From Gammaproteobacteria bacterium (GTDB lineage: Bacteria; Pseudomonadota; Gammaproteobacteria; SURF-13), in the NCBI GenBank assembly GCA_003599485.1, contig QZKM01000046.1, forward strand, positions 1 through 42,124: 42,124 nt of DNA. The letters are read 5' to 3'. The notes beneath the pieces were generated by a model. It did not search any database, was not told the origin of the DNA, and saw nothing but the letters and a program-made list of their open reading frames with translations. This document shows, in pieces, positions 16,248 through 24,272 of this stretch. Position 1 is the first letter of the stretch; each line of letters opens with the position of its first letter. A program made the translations under genes and the position numbers.

Positions 16248-16907
16248 GTGCTTAAGGAACTGGCGATTTTTGATCTGGACAACACCCTGCTGGCGGGCGA
16301 CAGCGACTATTTATGGGGGGTGTTTCTGGTCGAACAGGGTATCGTTGACCGCGAACATTACGAACGCGAGAACCTGCGCTATTACGAACAGTATCAGGCG
16401 GGGACGCTGGACATCCGTGAATTTCTTGATTTCCAACTTCGCCCGCTGGCGCAACACGACGCGCGAACCTTGCTCGCCTGGCGCGAGCGTTTCATGCGCG
16501 AGAAGATCGCGCCCATCATGCTGCCCAAGGCGCGCGCGCTGATTGAAAGTCACCGCCAGCGCGGACACGATCTGCTCATCATCAGCGCCACCAACCGCTT
16601 CATCACCGGGCCGATTGCCGAGGCCTATGGCGTGCCCGACCTGCTCGCCTCGGAGCCGGAGATGAAAGACGGGCGTTACACCGGCAAGGTCGCGGGCATC
16701 CCCTGCTACCGCGAGGGCAAGGTCGCGCGCCTGGAGCAATGGCTGAGAGGAAAGGGGATCACGCCGGGCGAGAGCTGGTTTTACAGCGACTCGCACAACG
16801 ATATTCCGCTGCTGGAAAAGGTCACGCACCCGGTCGCGGTGGACCCGGATGCGCAGCTTATGGAATACGCGCAGAAAAAGGATTGGGCGGTGATGAGTCT
16901 GCGGTGA
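16248..16907 (+). CDS. HAD-superfamily phosphatase (SerB-like, subfamily IB)
   Basis: A 219-residue protein with all four HAD motifs: FDLDNTLL (nucleophile D9, acid/base D11), ISATN, a lysine in the YREGKVARLEQW region, and SDSHNDIPLLE. The cap region resembles the IB subfamily that includes phosphoserine phosphatase and related phosphomonoesterases. Substrate cannot be read from sequence. GTG 16248 is chosen because the family starts just before the first motif; a TTG at 16233 lies within the heptamer repeats. Confidence 0.88.
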   Translation: MLKELAIFDLDNTLLAGDSDYLWGVFLVEQGIVDREHYERENLRYYEQYQAGTLDIREFLDFQLRPLAQHDARTLLAWRERFMREKIAPIMLPKARALIESHRQRGHDLLIISATNRFITGPIAEAYGVPDLLASEPEMKDGRYTGKVAGIPCYREGKVARLEQWLRGKGITPGESWFYSDSHNDIPLLEKVTHPVAVDPDAQLMEYAQKKDWAVMSLR

Positions 16908-16952
16908 AACTGGCAGGGCTACGCCAGCCTAAACGCAACATCTCAAGGACAT

Positions 16953-17036
16953 TCGTCATGCCCGCGAAAGCGGGCATCCAGGGGGTTGGGTTCCCGCTCC
17001 CCGCTTTCGCGGGGACAGGCTTCGCGGGAACGACGT
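16953..17036. repeat. Dispersed repeat of dRS3-like type, copy 1
   Basis: Starts near GTCATGCCCGCGAAAGCGGG and ends near TTCGCGGGAACGACG, with several inner hairpins (CCCGCGAAAGCGGG, CCCGCTTTCGCGGGG). The window has a second copy at about 33190-33270. This repeat class is widespread in beta- and gammaproteobacteria. It fills most of the gap between the phosphatase and metE genes, and its hairpins could end transcription from both sides. Confidence 0.75.
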
Positions 17037-17063
17037 ATTGTCTAATTGATGTATTACGCACCA

Positions 17064-19361
17064 CTAGTGCTGCAACCGCTCGCGCAGCGTCCTGGCGGCG
17101 GACACCATGTTGCCGAGGGCGGTTTCCACTTCCGGCCAGTCGCGGGTTTTGAGGCCGCAGTCGGGGTTGATCCACAAACGCTCGGCCGGAACCACCTTGG
17201 CCGCTTTTTCCATCAGGCGCACGATCTCGTCCCTGGCCGGCACGCGCGGTGAATGGATGTCGTACACGCCGGGGCCGATTTCGTTCGGATAGGAAAAGTT
17301 CACGAACGCGTCGAGCAGTTCCATGTCGGAACGCGAGGTCTCGATGGTGATGACATCGGCATCCAATGAGGCAATGGAATCTATGATGTCGTTGAATTCC
17401 GCATAGCACATGTGGGTGTGGATCTGCGTGTCATCGCGCACCGCGCCCGCGGTGACGCGGAACGCATGCGCCGCCCAGCGCAGGTAATCCGCCCAGTCCG
17501 CCTTGCGCAGCGGCAGGCCCTCGCGCAGCGCGGGCTCGTCTATCTGCACCACCTTGATACCCGCCTTTTCCAGGTCGAGCACCTCGTCGCGCAGCGCGAG
17601 CGCGATTTGCAGCGCGGTCTGGCTGCGCGGCTGGTCGTCGCGCACGAACGACCATTGCAGCATGGTGATGGGGCCGGACAACATGCCCTTCATCGGCTTC
17701 CTGGTGAGCGACTGCGCGTACACGCTCCACTCCACGGTCATCGGCCTGGGGCGCGCCACGTCGCCGAAGATGATCGGCGGCTTGACGCAGCGCGAGCCGT
17801 AGCTCTGCACCCAGCCGTTTTCGCTGAAGGCGTAGCCTTGCATCAGCTCGCCGAAGTACTCCACCATGTCGTTGCGCTCGGCCTCGCCGTGTACCAGCAC
17901 GTCAAGCCCGATTTCCTCCTGCTTCTTCACCGCGAGCGCGATCTCCTGTTTCATGCGCTCCTTGTATTCCGCCTCGCTGATGCGCCCGGCCTTGAAGTCG
18001 CGCCGCGCGTTGCGTATCGCCTGGGTCTGAGGGAACGAGCCGATGGTGGTGGTGGGCAGCAACGGCAATTGCAGAAGCTTGTGCTGCAATTCTCGCCGCT
18101 GGGCGTAAGGCGCGTGCCGCTTGTCCTCGTTCGCGGCCAACGCCTTGACGCGCTGCTTCACCTCGGGGCGGTGGATACGCCTGGAAGTTTTGCGCGACTC
18201 GGCGGCGGCGCGGCTCGCGGCCAGCTCTTTGCTCACCGCGGCGCGGCCCTGATTCAGGCCGCGCGTGAGTACAACGACTTCGTCCAGCTTCTGGGTGGCG
18301 AACGCCAGCCAGGATTTGAATTCGTCGTCCAGTTTGGTCTCGTGCGCGAGGTCCACCGGCGTGTGCAGCAGCGAGCACGACGGCGCCACCCACAGGCGCG
18401 CGCCGAGGCGCGCCTTGGCGGATTCCAGCGTATCGAGCGCGCGCTCCAGATCGGCGCGCCAGATGTTGCGTCCGTCCACCACGCCGAGGGAAAGAATCTT
18501 GTAGGCGGGCAACTGATCGAGCACCGCGGTCAACTGATCCGGCGCGCGCACCAGGTCTATGTGCAAACCTTCCACCGGCAGGCGGCATGCGATGCCGGTG
18601 TTATCGCCAAGCGCGCCGAAATAGGTGGCGAGCATGAGCTTCAGGCCGGAGGCCTGCAAACGGTTATAGGCCGTCTCAAACGCGTTTTTCCATGTCTGCG
18701 GCAGATCGAGCGCCAGGATCGGTTCATCCATCTGCACCCACTCCACGCCTTCAGCCTTGAGGCGCACCAGTATCTCGGCGTACACCGGCAGCAGCCGGTC
18801 AAGCAGGGTGAGCCGGTCGAAGGCCGCGCCCTTGGTCTTGCCGAGCCATAAGTAGGTGAGCGGACCGACCAGCACCGGCTTGGCGCGCAGGCCCAGCGCC
18901 CTGGCCTCGGCCAGCTCGCTGAATAATTTATCGGAGGCGACGCGGAACGTTTGCTGCGCCTCGAACTCCGGTACGATGTAGTGATAGTTGGTGTCGAACC
19001 ACTTGGTCATCTCGCAGGCGTAAGTGTCGGCGCTGCCCGCCTTGTCGCCCGGCGCACGGCCGCGCGCCATGCGAAAGTAAGTCTTGAAATCCACGTTGCC
19101 CATCACGTCGCCAAAGCGCTTGGGGACCACGCCCAGCAGCACCGAGGTATCGAGCACGTGGTCGTACCAGGTGAAATCGCCCACCGGGATGAGATCGAGA
19201 CCCGCCTCCTGCTGCAACTTCCAGTGGCGCGCGCGCAGCTCACGGCCCACCGCCTCCAGCGCGGCCTGATCCTGCTCGCCCTTCCAATACGCCTCCAGGG
19301 CGCGCTTCAATTCGCGCTTTACGCCGATGCGGGGAAATCCAAGATTGTGTGCAATGCTCAT
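17064..19361 (-). CDS. metE: Cobalamin-independent methionine synthase MetE
   Basis: A 765-residue protein, normal length. It transfers the methyl group of 5-methyltetrahydropteroyltriglutamate to homocysteine. The N-terminal barrel starts [20 protein letters not shown]. The C-terminal barrel carries the zinc ligands (His and Cys of [10 protein letters not shown], a Glu, and Cys of [11 protein letters not shown]) and the [12 protein letters not shown] signature. No B12 riboswitch fits in the short upstream region; an 8-bp inverted repeat there may be regulatory. Confidence 0.98.
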   Translation of the reverse strand: MSIAHNLGFPRIGVKRELKRALEAYWKGEQDQAALEAVGRELRARHWKLQQEAGLDLIPVGDFTWYDHVLDTSVLLGVVPKRFGDVMGNVDFKTYFRMARGRAPGDKAGSADTYACEMTKWFDTNYHYIVPEFEAQQTFRVASDKLFSELAEARALGLRAKPVLVGPLTYLWLGKTKGAAFDRLTLLDRLLPVYAEILVRLKAEGVEWVQMDEPILALDLPQTWKNAFETAYNRLQASGLKLMLATYFGALGDNTGIACRLPVEGLHIDLVRAPDQLTAVLDQLPAYKILSLGVVDGRNIWRADLERALDTLESAKARLGARLWVAPSCSLLHTPVDLAHETKLDDEFKSWLAFATQKLDEVVVLTRGLNQGRAAVSKELAASRAAAESRKTSRRIHRPEVKQRVKALAANEDKRHAPYAQRRELQHKLLQLPLLPTTTIGSFPQTQAIRNARRDFKAGRISEAEYKERMKQEIALAVKKQEEIGLDVLVHGEAERNDMVEYFGELMQGYAFSENGWVQSYGSRCVKPPIIFGDVARPRPMTVEWSVYAQSLTRKPMKGMLSGPITMLQWSFVRDDQPRSQTALQIALALRDEVLDLEKAGIKVVQIDEPALREGLPLRKADWADYLRWAAHAFRVTAGAVRDDTQIHTHMCYAEFNDIIDSIASLDADVITIETSRSDMELLDAFVNFSYPNEIGPGVYDIHSPRVPARDEIVRLMEKAAKVVPAERLWINPDCGLKTRDWPEVETALGNMVSAARTLRERLQH

Positions 19362-19394
19362 GATTTAGGGCTGCTCCCAGAAATAATTCTTAAA

Positions 19395-19430
19395 TGTTAA
19401 AAAGGCTGAAATAAACTGGTTATTTTAACA
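19395..19430 (-). promoter_or_regulatory. Inverted repeat upstream of metE
   Basis: TGTTAAAA (19395-19402) and TTTTAACA (19423-19430) form a perfect 8-bp inverted repeat with a 20-bp spacer in the AT-rich region between tRNA-Arg and metE. It could be an operator for a methionine-pathway regulator, or an AT-rich terminator-like stem behind the tRNA. It does not fit the TGAA-N5-TTCA MetR consensus well. Confidence 0.3.
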
Positions 19431-19441
19431 CAGAATTAAAG

Positions 19442-19515
19442 TGCCCCGGAGACGATTCGAACGTCCGACCTTCCCCTTAGGAGGGGGATGCTCTATCCAT
19501 CTGAGCTACCGGGGC
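19442..19515 (-). tRNA. tRNA-Arg (anticodon CCU)
   Basis: Full cloverleaf on the minus strand: acceptor GCCCCGG/CCGGGGC, D-arm TAGCTCAGATGGATAGAGC, anticodon stem TCCCC/GGGGA with loop CTCCTAA (anticodon CCU, reads AGG) and T-loop TTCGAAT. The 3' CCA is not encoded. Two partial copies of its 5' end lie upstream (19614-19638 and 19754-19778). Confidence 0.95.
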
Positions 19516-19800
19516 GAATATTGACGGGCAGTGACGCCCTCCATGGCGTTGCCTCAATTAAACTCTTAACACCAGCCAGGCCATCCATGGCCTGGCGTTC
19601 GCAAGCTCCGCTTGCTCACCCATCTGAGCTACCGGGGCGAATATGACGGGCAGTGACGCCCTCCATGGCGTTGCCTCAATTAAACTCTTAACACCAGCCA
19701 AGCCATCCATGCCAGCCAAGCCATCCATGGCCTGGCGTTCGCAAGCTCCGCTTGCTCACCCATCTGAGCTACCGGGGCGAGCCGTGAAACGGCGAGCGGC
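19516..19800 (-). repeat. Tandem repeat with partial tRNA-Arg copies and hairpins
   Basis: Two units (spacing 123 and 140 bp) upstream of tRNA-Arg repeat the tRNA's 5' acceptor strand and D-arm (minus strand GCCCCGGTAGCTCAGATGGG, then TGAGC) at 19614-19638 and 19754-19778. Each tRNA piece then passes into a hairpin (GCAAGC/GCTTGC; 19601-19615, 19741-19755) and a second perfect or near-perfect stem (GCCAGGCCAT/ATGGCCTGGC; 19575-19596, 19715-19736). The longer unit has a 17-bp internal repeat (CCAGCCAAGCCATCCATG type). The rest of the gap to 20017 shows only short hairpins (for example GCCGT-GAA-ACGGC) and no gene. Confidence 0.8.
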
Positions 19801-20017
19801 TGGCCAGGGATGGCCAGACCGGGGCTGCAAGCGAGGCAGGATAGCCGAGCGCCGCAGCGAGTAAAAGTTACTATAGCACGCTACAAATGGCGCGGGCGCG
19901 GCTGGGGCGACCATGCGTAGCAAGATAGCGCAGCACAGTTGCCGGATCGTGAAGTCGCACCCTGCCGGGTTTGATCCGCATCAAGGATTCCGTAAGCACA
20001 CCCGATAAACTGGCGTC

Positions 20018-20749
20018 ATGAGCCGGGGAGCGTCGCCAGTCTGGAGCATCGCCGTCAGCGTGCTGTTCGTAGCCGCCGTTCTCGGTGTGCTGATTTATTT
20101 TGACACCCACCAGCAGGTGATCCAACTGCTGGAGTGGGTGGACGCGCAGGGCGCGTGGGCGCCGCTGCTGTTTATCCTGGTGATGACGCTGGTGGTGCTG
20201 CTGGTGCTGCCGGGGGTGATGTTCACCACCGGCGCCGGGTTCGTGTTCGGCGTGGTGGAGGGAACGGTGTATGTGGTGCTCGGCACCACGCTGGGGGCGA
20301 CGCTCGCCTTCCTGATTGCGCGTCATCTATTCGGCGCGCGCGCCGCGCGCTTTATCCTCTCGCACGCCAGGCTGAAGCTGGCGAGCGAGGAGATCACGCC
20401 GCAGGGCTGGAAGATCGTGTTGCTCACCCGGCTGGTGCCGTTCTTCCCCTTCAAGCTCTCCAACTATTTCTTCGGGCTGACGCGCTTTTCGCTGCGCGGA
20501 TTCGTGATGGGCACCTTCGTGGGCGAGATCCCGTTTTCGCTGCACAACGTGTATCTCGGCTCGATCGCCGCCGGTATCGCCACCCTGGGCGCGCGCAGCG
20601 GTGAGCGCACGCCGCTGGAGTGGGGCTTGTACGGCGCCGGCTTTCTCGCCGCCGTCGCCGCGGTGATCATCCTCAGCCGCCTGGCGCGCCGGGCCCTGGC
20701 GCGATACACGGCGCAAGAAGAATCCGGAGGCGCGTCATGCCGTGGCTGA
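20018..20749 (+). CDS. TVP38/TMEM64 (DedA-like) membrane protein
   Basis: A 243-residue polytopic inner-membrane protein. An N-terminal anchor (about 9-28) and hydrophobic helices near 47-67 and 73-103 flank the family core: VLPGVMFTTGAGFVFG, GATLAFLIARHLFG, and a central TRLVPFFPFKLSNYFFGLT. The VTT/DedA fold is linked to lipid scrambling or transport. The next gene starts inside its last 13 bp, so it heads a tightly coupled run of four genes whose products look glycan- or lipid-related. Confidence 0.88.
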   Translation: MSRGASPVWSIAVSVLFVAAVLGVLIYFDTHQQVIQLLEWVDAQGAWAPLLFILVMTLVVLLVLPGVMFTTGAGFVFGVVEGTVYVVLGTTLGATLAFLIARHLFGARAARFILSHARLKLASEEITPQGWKIVLLTRLVPFFPFKLSNYFFGLTRFSLRGFVMGTFVGEIPFSLHNVYLGSIAAGIATLGARSGERTPLEWGLYGAGFLAAVAAVIILSRLARRALARYTAQEESGGASCRG

Positions 20750-22986
20750 AGTGGCTGCCGTGGCGGTTTTTCATCCGCCGCCTGGCGCGCGCCCACGGTT
20801 TTCTCGACCCGGTAAGCCTGCTCTCGCGCCTGCATCGCTTCGCCCAGCCCTCCGAGGTGGGCGAGCCGGTGGAGCTGTTGCGCGCCGGGGTAGTGTTCCA
20901 CGCCCGCGGCCTCATCAACAGCCGGGTGATTCAGCACAATCTGGATTGGGTGTGGCCGTACTGGATCGAGCGCCAGTTCGACCCCGTGGACGACGCCTTC
21001 ATCCCGCGCGCGTTTTCCATCACTCACGTCAATCTCACCCATCGCAACTGGACCGCCGTCGGCTGGCCCGATTGCCCGGAGCTGCCCATCGTTGATCCGT
21101 GCGGCTTGCTCACACCGCGTTACGATGGCTGGTCGCTGGAGGGCTGGATCATGACCGATGACGGGCGCTGGCTGTTGCCGTCGCGAGCGCCGGGCTGCGA
21201 GCAGCGCCTCGACATCAGCGACGGCGTGGCGGTGGTCACGGCAAGCCGCGCGCCGGGGCTTGAGCTGGAGAGCCGCGCTTCGGTCGAGCTGGCATCCGGT
21301 TTTCCGGTCTGCCGGATGACGCTGACCGCGCTCACGGACGGCGCGGGCTGGCTGGCGCTGGCGCTTCGCCCCTGTAACCCGGAGGGGATCAGCTTTATTC
21401 ACGAGCTGGCCCTGACGCCGGAACGCACGGCGTGGAACATCGAGGGGCGGCGCGCGGTCGAATTCGACGCCCCGGCGGAGCGGCACCACGTCTCGGACTA
21501 CCGCTGCGGCGACGTGCACATCCATCTGCATGACCTGAAAGACCAGCAGCGCGGCGCCTGCGAGGTAGGCATGACCACCGCAGCGGCGCTGTTCAGGCTG
21601 GAGGCCGGCAAGCCGCGCACGCTCCGGGTGAGCGTGCCGCTCCCAAACCAGGCAACCCGTCCGCCCGCCGATTCATGGGAAAAAAGTCTGAGCGGTCACT
21701 GTCAATTGCGTGTTCCCGATGCGCATGTTCAGTTCCTGTACGAGGCGGCGCTGCGCACGCTGATTCTGCACTCGCCCGATGACGTGTATCCCGGCCCCTA
21801 CACCTACAAGCGCTTCTGGTTCCGCGACGCGGCGTTCATCATTCACGGCCTGTTGTGCGCCGGTTTAACTGAACGCGCCGGACGCGCGCTGGACCGCTTC
21901 CCCATGCGCCAGACCGCGCGCGGCTATTTTCATTCCCAGGAAGGAGAATGGGACGCCAACGGCGAGGCGCTGTGGATCATGCGCCGCTACTGCGAACTCA
22001 CGGGCCGCGCGCCCAAGCGGGAGTGGCGGCGCGCCATCGTACAGGGCGCGCGCTGGATCGCGCGCAAGCGCTTGCCCGATGAGACCGACGCGCCGTACGC
22101 GGGCCTGCTGCCGGCGGGCTTTTCCGCCGAGCACCTCGGCCCCAACGACTATTATTACTGGGACGACTTCTGGGGCATTGCAGGTTTGCACTCGGCGGCG
22201 GCGCTGTGCAAGCTGGCGGGCGAAGACGCCTTGCGCGAGGAACTCACACGCGAGGCTGAAAAATTCCGGCAGTCGGTCGAGCGCAGCCTCGCCGGGGCGG
22301 CTGAGCGCCTGGGCCGGCCCGCGATGCCGGCCTCGCCCTGCCGCAGGCTGGACGCCGGGGCCATCGGCTCGCTGGCGCTGGGCTATCCCACGCAGCTCTG
22401 CGCGCCGGACGACCCGCGCCTGCTCGATACCGTCGAGTTCCTGCTGCAGAATTGCATGGTTCAAGATGGATTCTTTCAGGACATGATTCACTCCGGCATC
22501 AATCCCTATCTCACCCTGCACCTGGCCCAGGTGCTGCTGCGCGCCGGCGACGCCCGTTACCTGGCGCTGATGGACGCGGTAGCAAGGCTGGCCTCGCCCA
22601 CCGGCCAGTGGCCCGAGGCGATACACCCGCGCACGCACGGCGGCTGCATGGGCGACGGCCAGCATGTGTGGGCAGCGGCGGAGTGGGTGCTGATGATACG
22701 CAATTGTTTCGTGCGCGAGGAAGATGAGAGTCTGATCCTGGGTCAGGGCGTGCCGGCGCGCTGGCTTGAGCAGAGTGCGCCGCTTGCGTTCGGTCCGGCG
22801 CCGACGTCCTTCGGACCGGTCTCGCTCAGCGTCGAGCGCGGCGAAGACACCAGGCGCGTGGCCGTCGTCTGGCGCGGCGCCTGGCATGGCTCGGCGCCGG
22901 TGATTGAGGTGCGCCTGCCCGGCTTCCGGCCCGCCGTCGCAAAGCCGGGCGCAATGTCCCTGGAACTGGCGCAAGAAAACATATGA
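20737..22986 (+). CDS. Six-hairpin glycosidase-like protein
   Basis: A 749-residue protein. The N-terminal half (to about 330) is beta-rich; the C-terminal half resembles (alpha/alpha)6 glycosidases of the GH15/glycogen-debranching kind, with YTYKRFWFRDAAFIIHGLL, HSQEGEWDANGEALWIMRRY, YYYWDDFWGIAGLH and TGQWPEAIHPRTHGGCMGDG. Acidic residues in these motifs are candidate catalytic groups. Substrate is unknown. ATG 20737 follows CCGGAGG; the gene ends overlapping the glycosyltransferase by 4 bp. No signal peptide is apparent, so it is probably cytoplasmic. Confidence 0.78.
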   Translation: MPWLKWLPWRFFIRRLARAHGFLDPVSLLSRLHRFAQPSEVGEPVELLRAGVVFHARGLINSRVIQHNLDWVWPYWIERQFDPVDDAFIPRAFSITHVNLTHRNWTAVGWPDCPELPIVDPCGLLTPRYDGWSLEGWIMTDDGRWLLPSRAPGCEQRLDISDGVAVVTASRAPGLELESRASVELASGFPVCRMTLTALTDGAGWLALALRPCNPEGISFIHELALTPERTAWNIEGRRAVEFDAPAERHHVSDYRCGDVHIHLHDLKDQQRGACEVGMTTAAALFRLEAGKPRTLRVSVPLPNQATRPPADSWEKSLSGHCQLRVPDAHVQFLYEAALRTLILHSPDDVYPGPYTYKRFWFRDAAFIIHGLLCAGLTERAGRALDRFPMRQTARGYFHSQEGEWDANGEALWIMRRYCELTGRAPKREWRRAIVQGARWIARKRLPDETDAPYAGLLPAGFSAEHLGPNDYYYWDDFWGIAGLHSAAALCKLAGEDALREELTREAEKFRQSVERSLAGAAERLGRPAMPASPCRRLDAGAIGSLALGYPTQLCAPDDPRLLDTVEFLLQNCMVQDGFFQDMIHSGINPYLTLHLAQVLLRAGDARYLALMDAVARLASPTGQWPEAIHPRTHGGCMGDGQHVWAAAEWVLMIRNCFVREEDESLILGQGVPARWLEQSAPLAFGPAPTSFGPVSLSVERGEDTRRVAVVWRGAWHGSAPVIEVRLPGFRPAVAKPGAMSLELAQENI

Positions 22987-24272
22987 ACATTGTCATGCTG
23001 ACCAATACCTACACGCCGCACGTGGGCGGGGTGGCGCGCTCGGTGGAGGCTTTCACCGCCGAATACCGGCGCCGCGGCCACCGCGTGCTGGTGGTGGCGC
23101 CGGAGTTTGCCAACCAGCCGCAGGATGAAGCGGACGTGGTGCGCGTTCCGGCGATCCAGAACTTCAACGGCAGCGATTTTTCCGCCGTGTTGCCGGTGTC
23201 AGGGCTGCTCACCGGGGCGCTGGACGCCTTCCGGCCCGATATCGTGCACGCCCATCATCCATATCTCCTCGGCATGACGGCGCTGCGCGTGGCGCGCTAC
23301 CGCGAGCTGCCGCTGGTCTTCACCCATCACACCCTGTACGAGCAGTACACTCATTACGTGCCGGTGGACTCGCCGGCCTTCCGGCGCTTCGTGATCGAGC
23401 TGGCCACCCGCTACGCCAACCTGTGCGATCAGGTGTTCGCCCCCAGCGAAAGCATCGCCGCGCTGCTGCGCGAACGCGGGGTCGAGGCGCCCGTCGCGGT
23501 GGTGCCAACGGGTGTGAATGTGGAGCGTTTCGCAAAAGGGAACGGGGCGGACCTTCGCAGAATGATGCGCATCCCCGATGACGCCTTCGTGGTGGGACAC
23601 TTGGGGCGGCTGGCGCCGGAAAAGAATCTGACGTTTCTGGCCGACGCCGTGAGCGTTTTTCTGAAGACAGAGCCGCGCGCCCATTTCCTGCTGGCGGGCA
23701 AGGGGCCATTGGAGATCTCTATACGAGCGACATTTGAACGCGAAGGCTTGAGCGCGCGCCTGCACGTGGCGGGTATCCTTGACCCTGCGCAGTTGGCCGC
23801 CGCCTACCATGCCATGGACGTGTTCGCCTTCGCCTCCAGGAGCGAAACCCAGGGCATGGTGCTGACCGAGGCCATGGCCGCCTCGGTGCCGGTGGTGGCG
23901 CTGGACGCGCCCGGCGCGCGGGAAGTGGTCAAGGATCGGCACAACGGCCGGCTGTTGCATGAGGAAAGCATCGAGGCCTTCCGCGCGGCGCTGCAATGGG
24001 TCGCAGAACTGCCCGCGGAAACGCGGCGGCAACTCAGCCGGGGCGCACGCGCGACCGCTGATGAGTTTTCCATGCCGCGCACGGCGGACAAGGCCCTGGA
24101 TTGCTACCAGGGATTGCGCCAGCAGGCCTTCGTCGCGCGGCCCGAAGCCTACCAGCAGTGGGAACGCGTGCTGCATCTCATCGAGGCCGAATGGGCCATC
24201 CTCAAGGGCATGGCGGGCGCGGCCGTCGCCGCCTTCAGCGCTCCGGAAGCGCACGACCGGGGGCCGGTGTGA
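22983..24272 (+). CDS. GT4-family glycosyltransferase
   Basis: A 429-residue GT-B glycosyltransferase. Its N-terminus (MLTNTYTPHVGGVARSVEAF) is the usual donor-site glycine loop; the C-terminal nucleotide-sugar site has VGHLGRLAPEKN, FLLAGKGPLE, FAFASRSETQGMVLTEAMA and VVALDAPGAREVV. The HTLYEQYTHYVPVD region recalls glycolipid synthases of the diacylglycerol glucosyltransferase type. The acceptor is not provable. ATG overlaps the upstream stop (ATGA), and the next gene starts within its stop (GTGA). Confidence 0.9.
   Translation: MNIVMLTNTYTPHVGGVARSVEAFTAEYRRRGHRVLVVAPEFANQPQDEADVVRVPAIQNFNGSDFSAVLPVSGLLTGALDAFRPDIVHAHHPYLLGMTALRVARYRELPLVFTHHTLYEQYTHYVPVDSPAFRRFVIELATRYANLCDQVFAPSESIAALLRERGVEAPVAVVPTGVNVERFAKGNGADLRRMMRIPDDAFVVGHLGRLAPEKNLTFLADAVSVFLKTEPRAHFLLAGKGPLEISIRATFEREGLSARLHVAGILDPAQLAAAYHAMDVFAFASRSETQGMVLTEAMAASVPVVALDAPGAREVVKDRHNGRLLHEESIEAFRAALQWVAELPAETRRQLSRGARATADEFSMPRTADKALDCYQGLRQQAFVARPEAYQQWERVLHLIEAEWAILKGMAGAAVAAFSAPEAHDRGPV

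Noticed and set aside
17412-18851. Plus-strand open frame of 479 codons antisense to metE
   Set aside because: Composition typical of the reverse frame of a GC-rich gene; metE is full length.
19362-19441. Cobalamin riboswitch upstream of metE
   Set aside because: Only about 80 bp are available before the tRNA, and no B12-box-like sequence is present.
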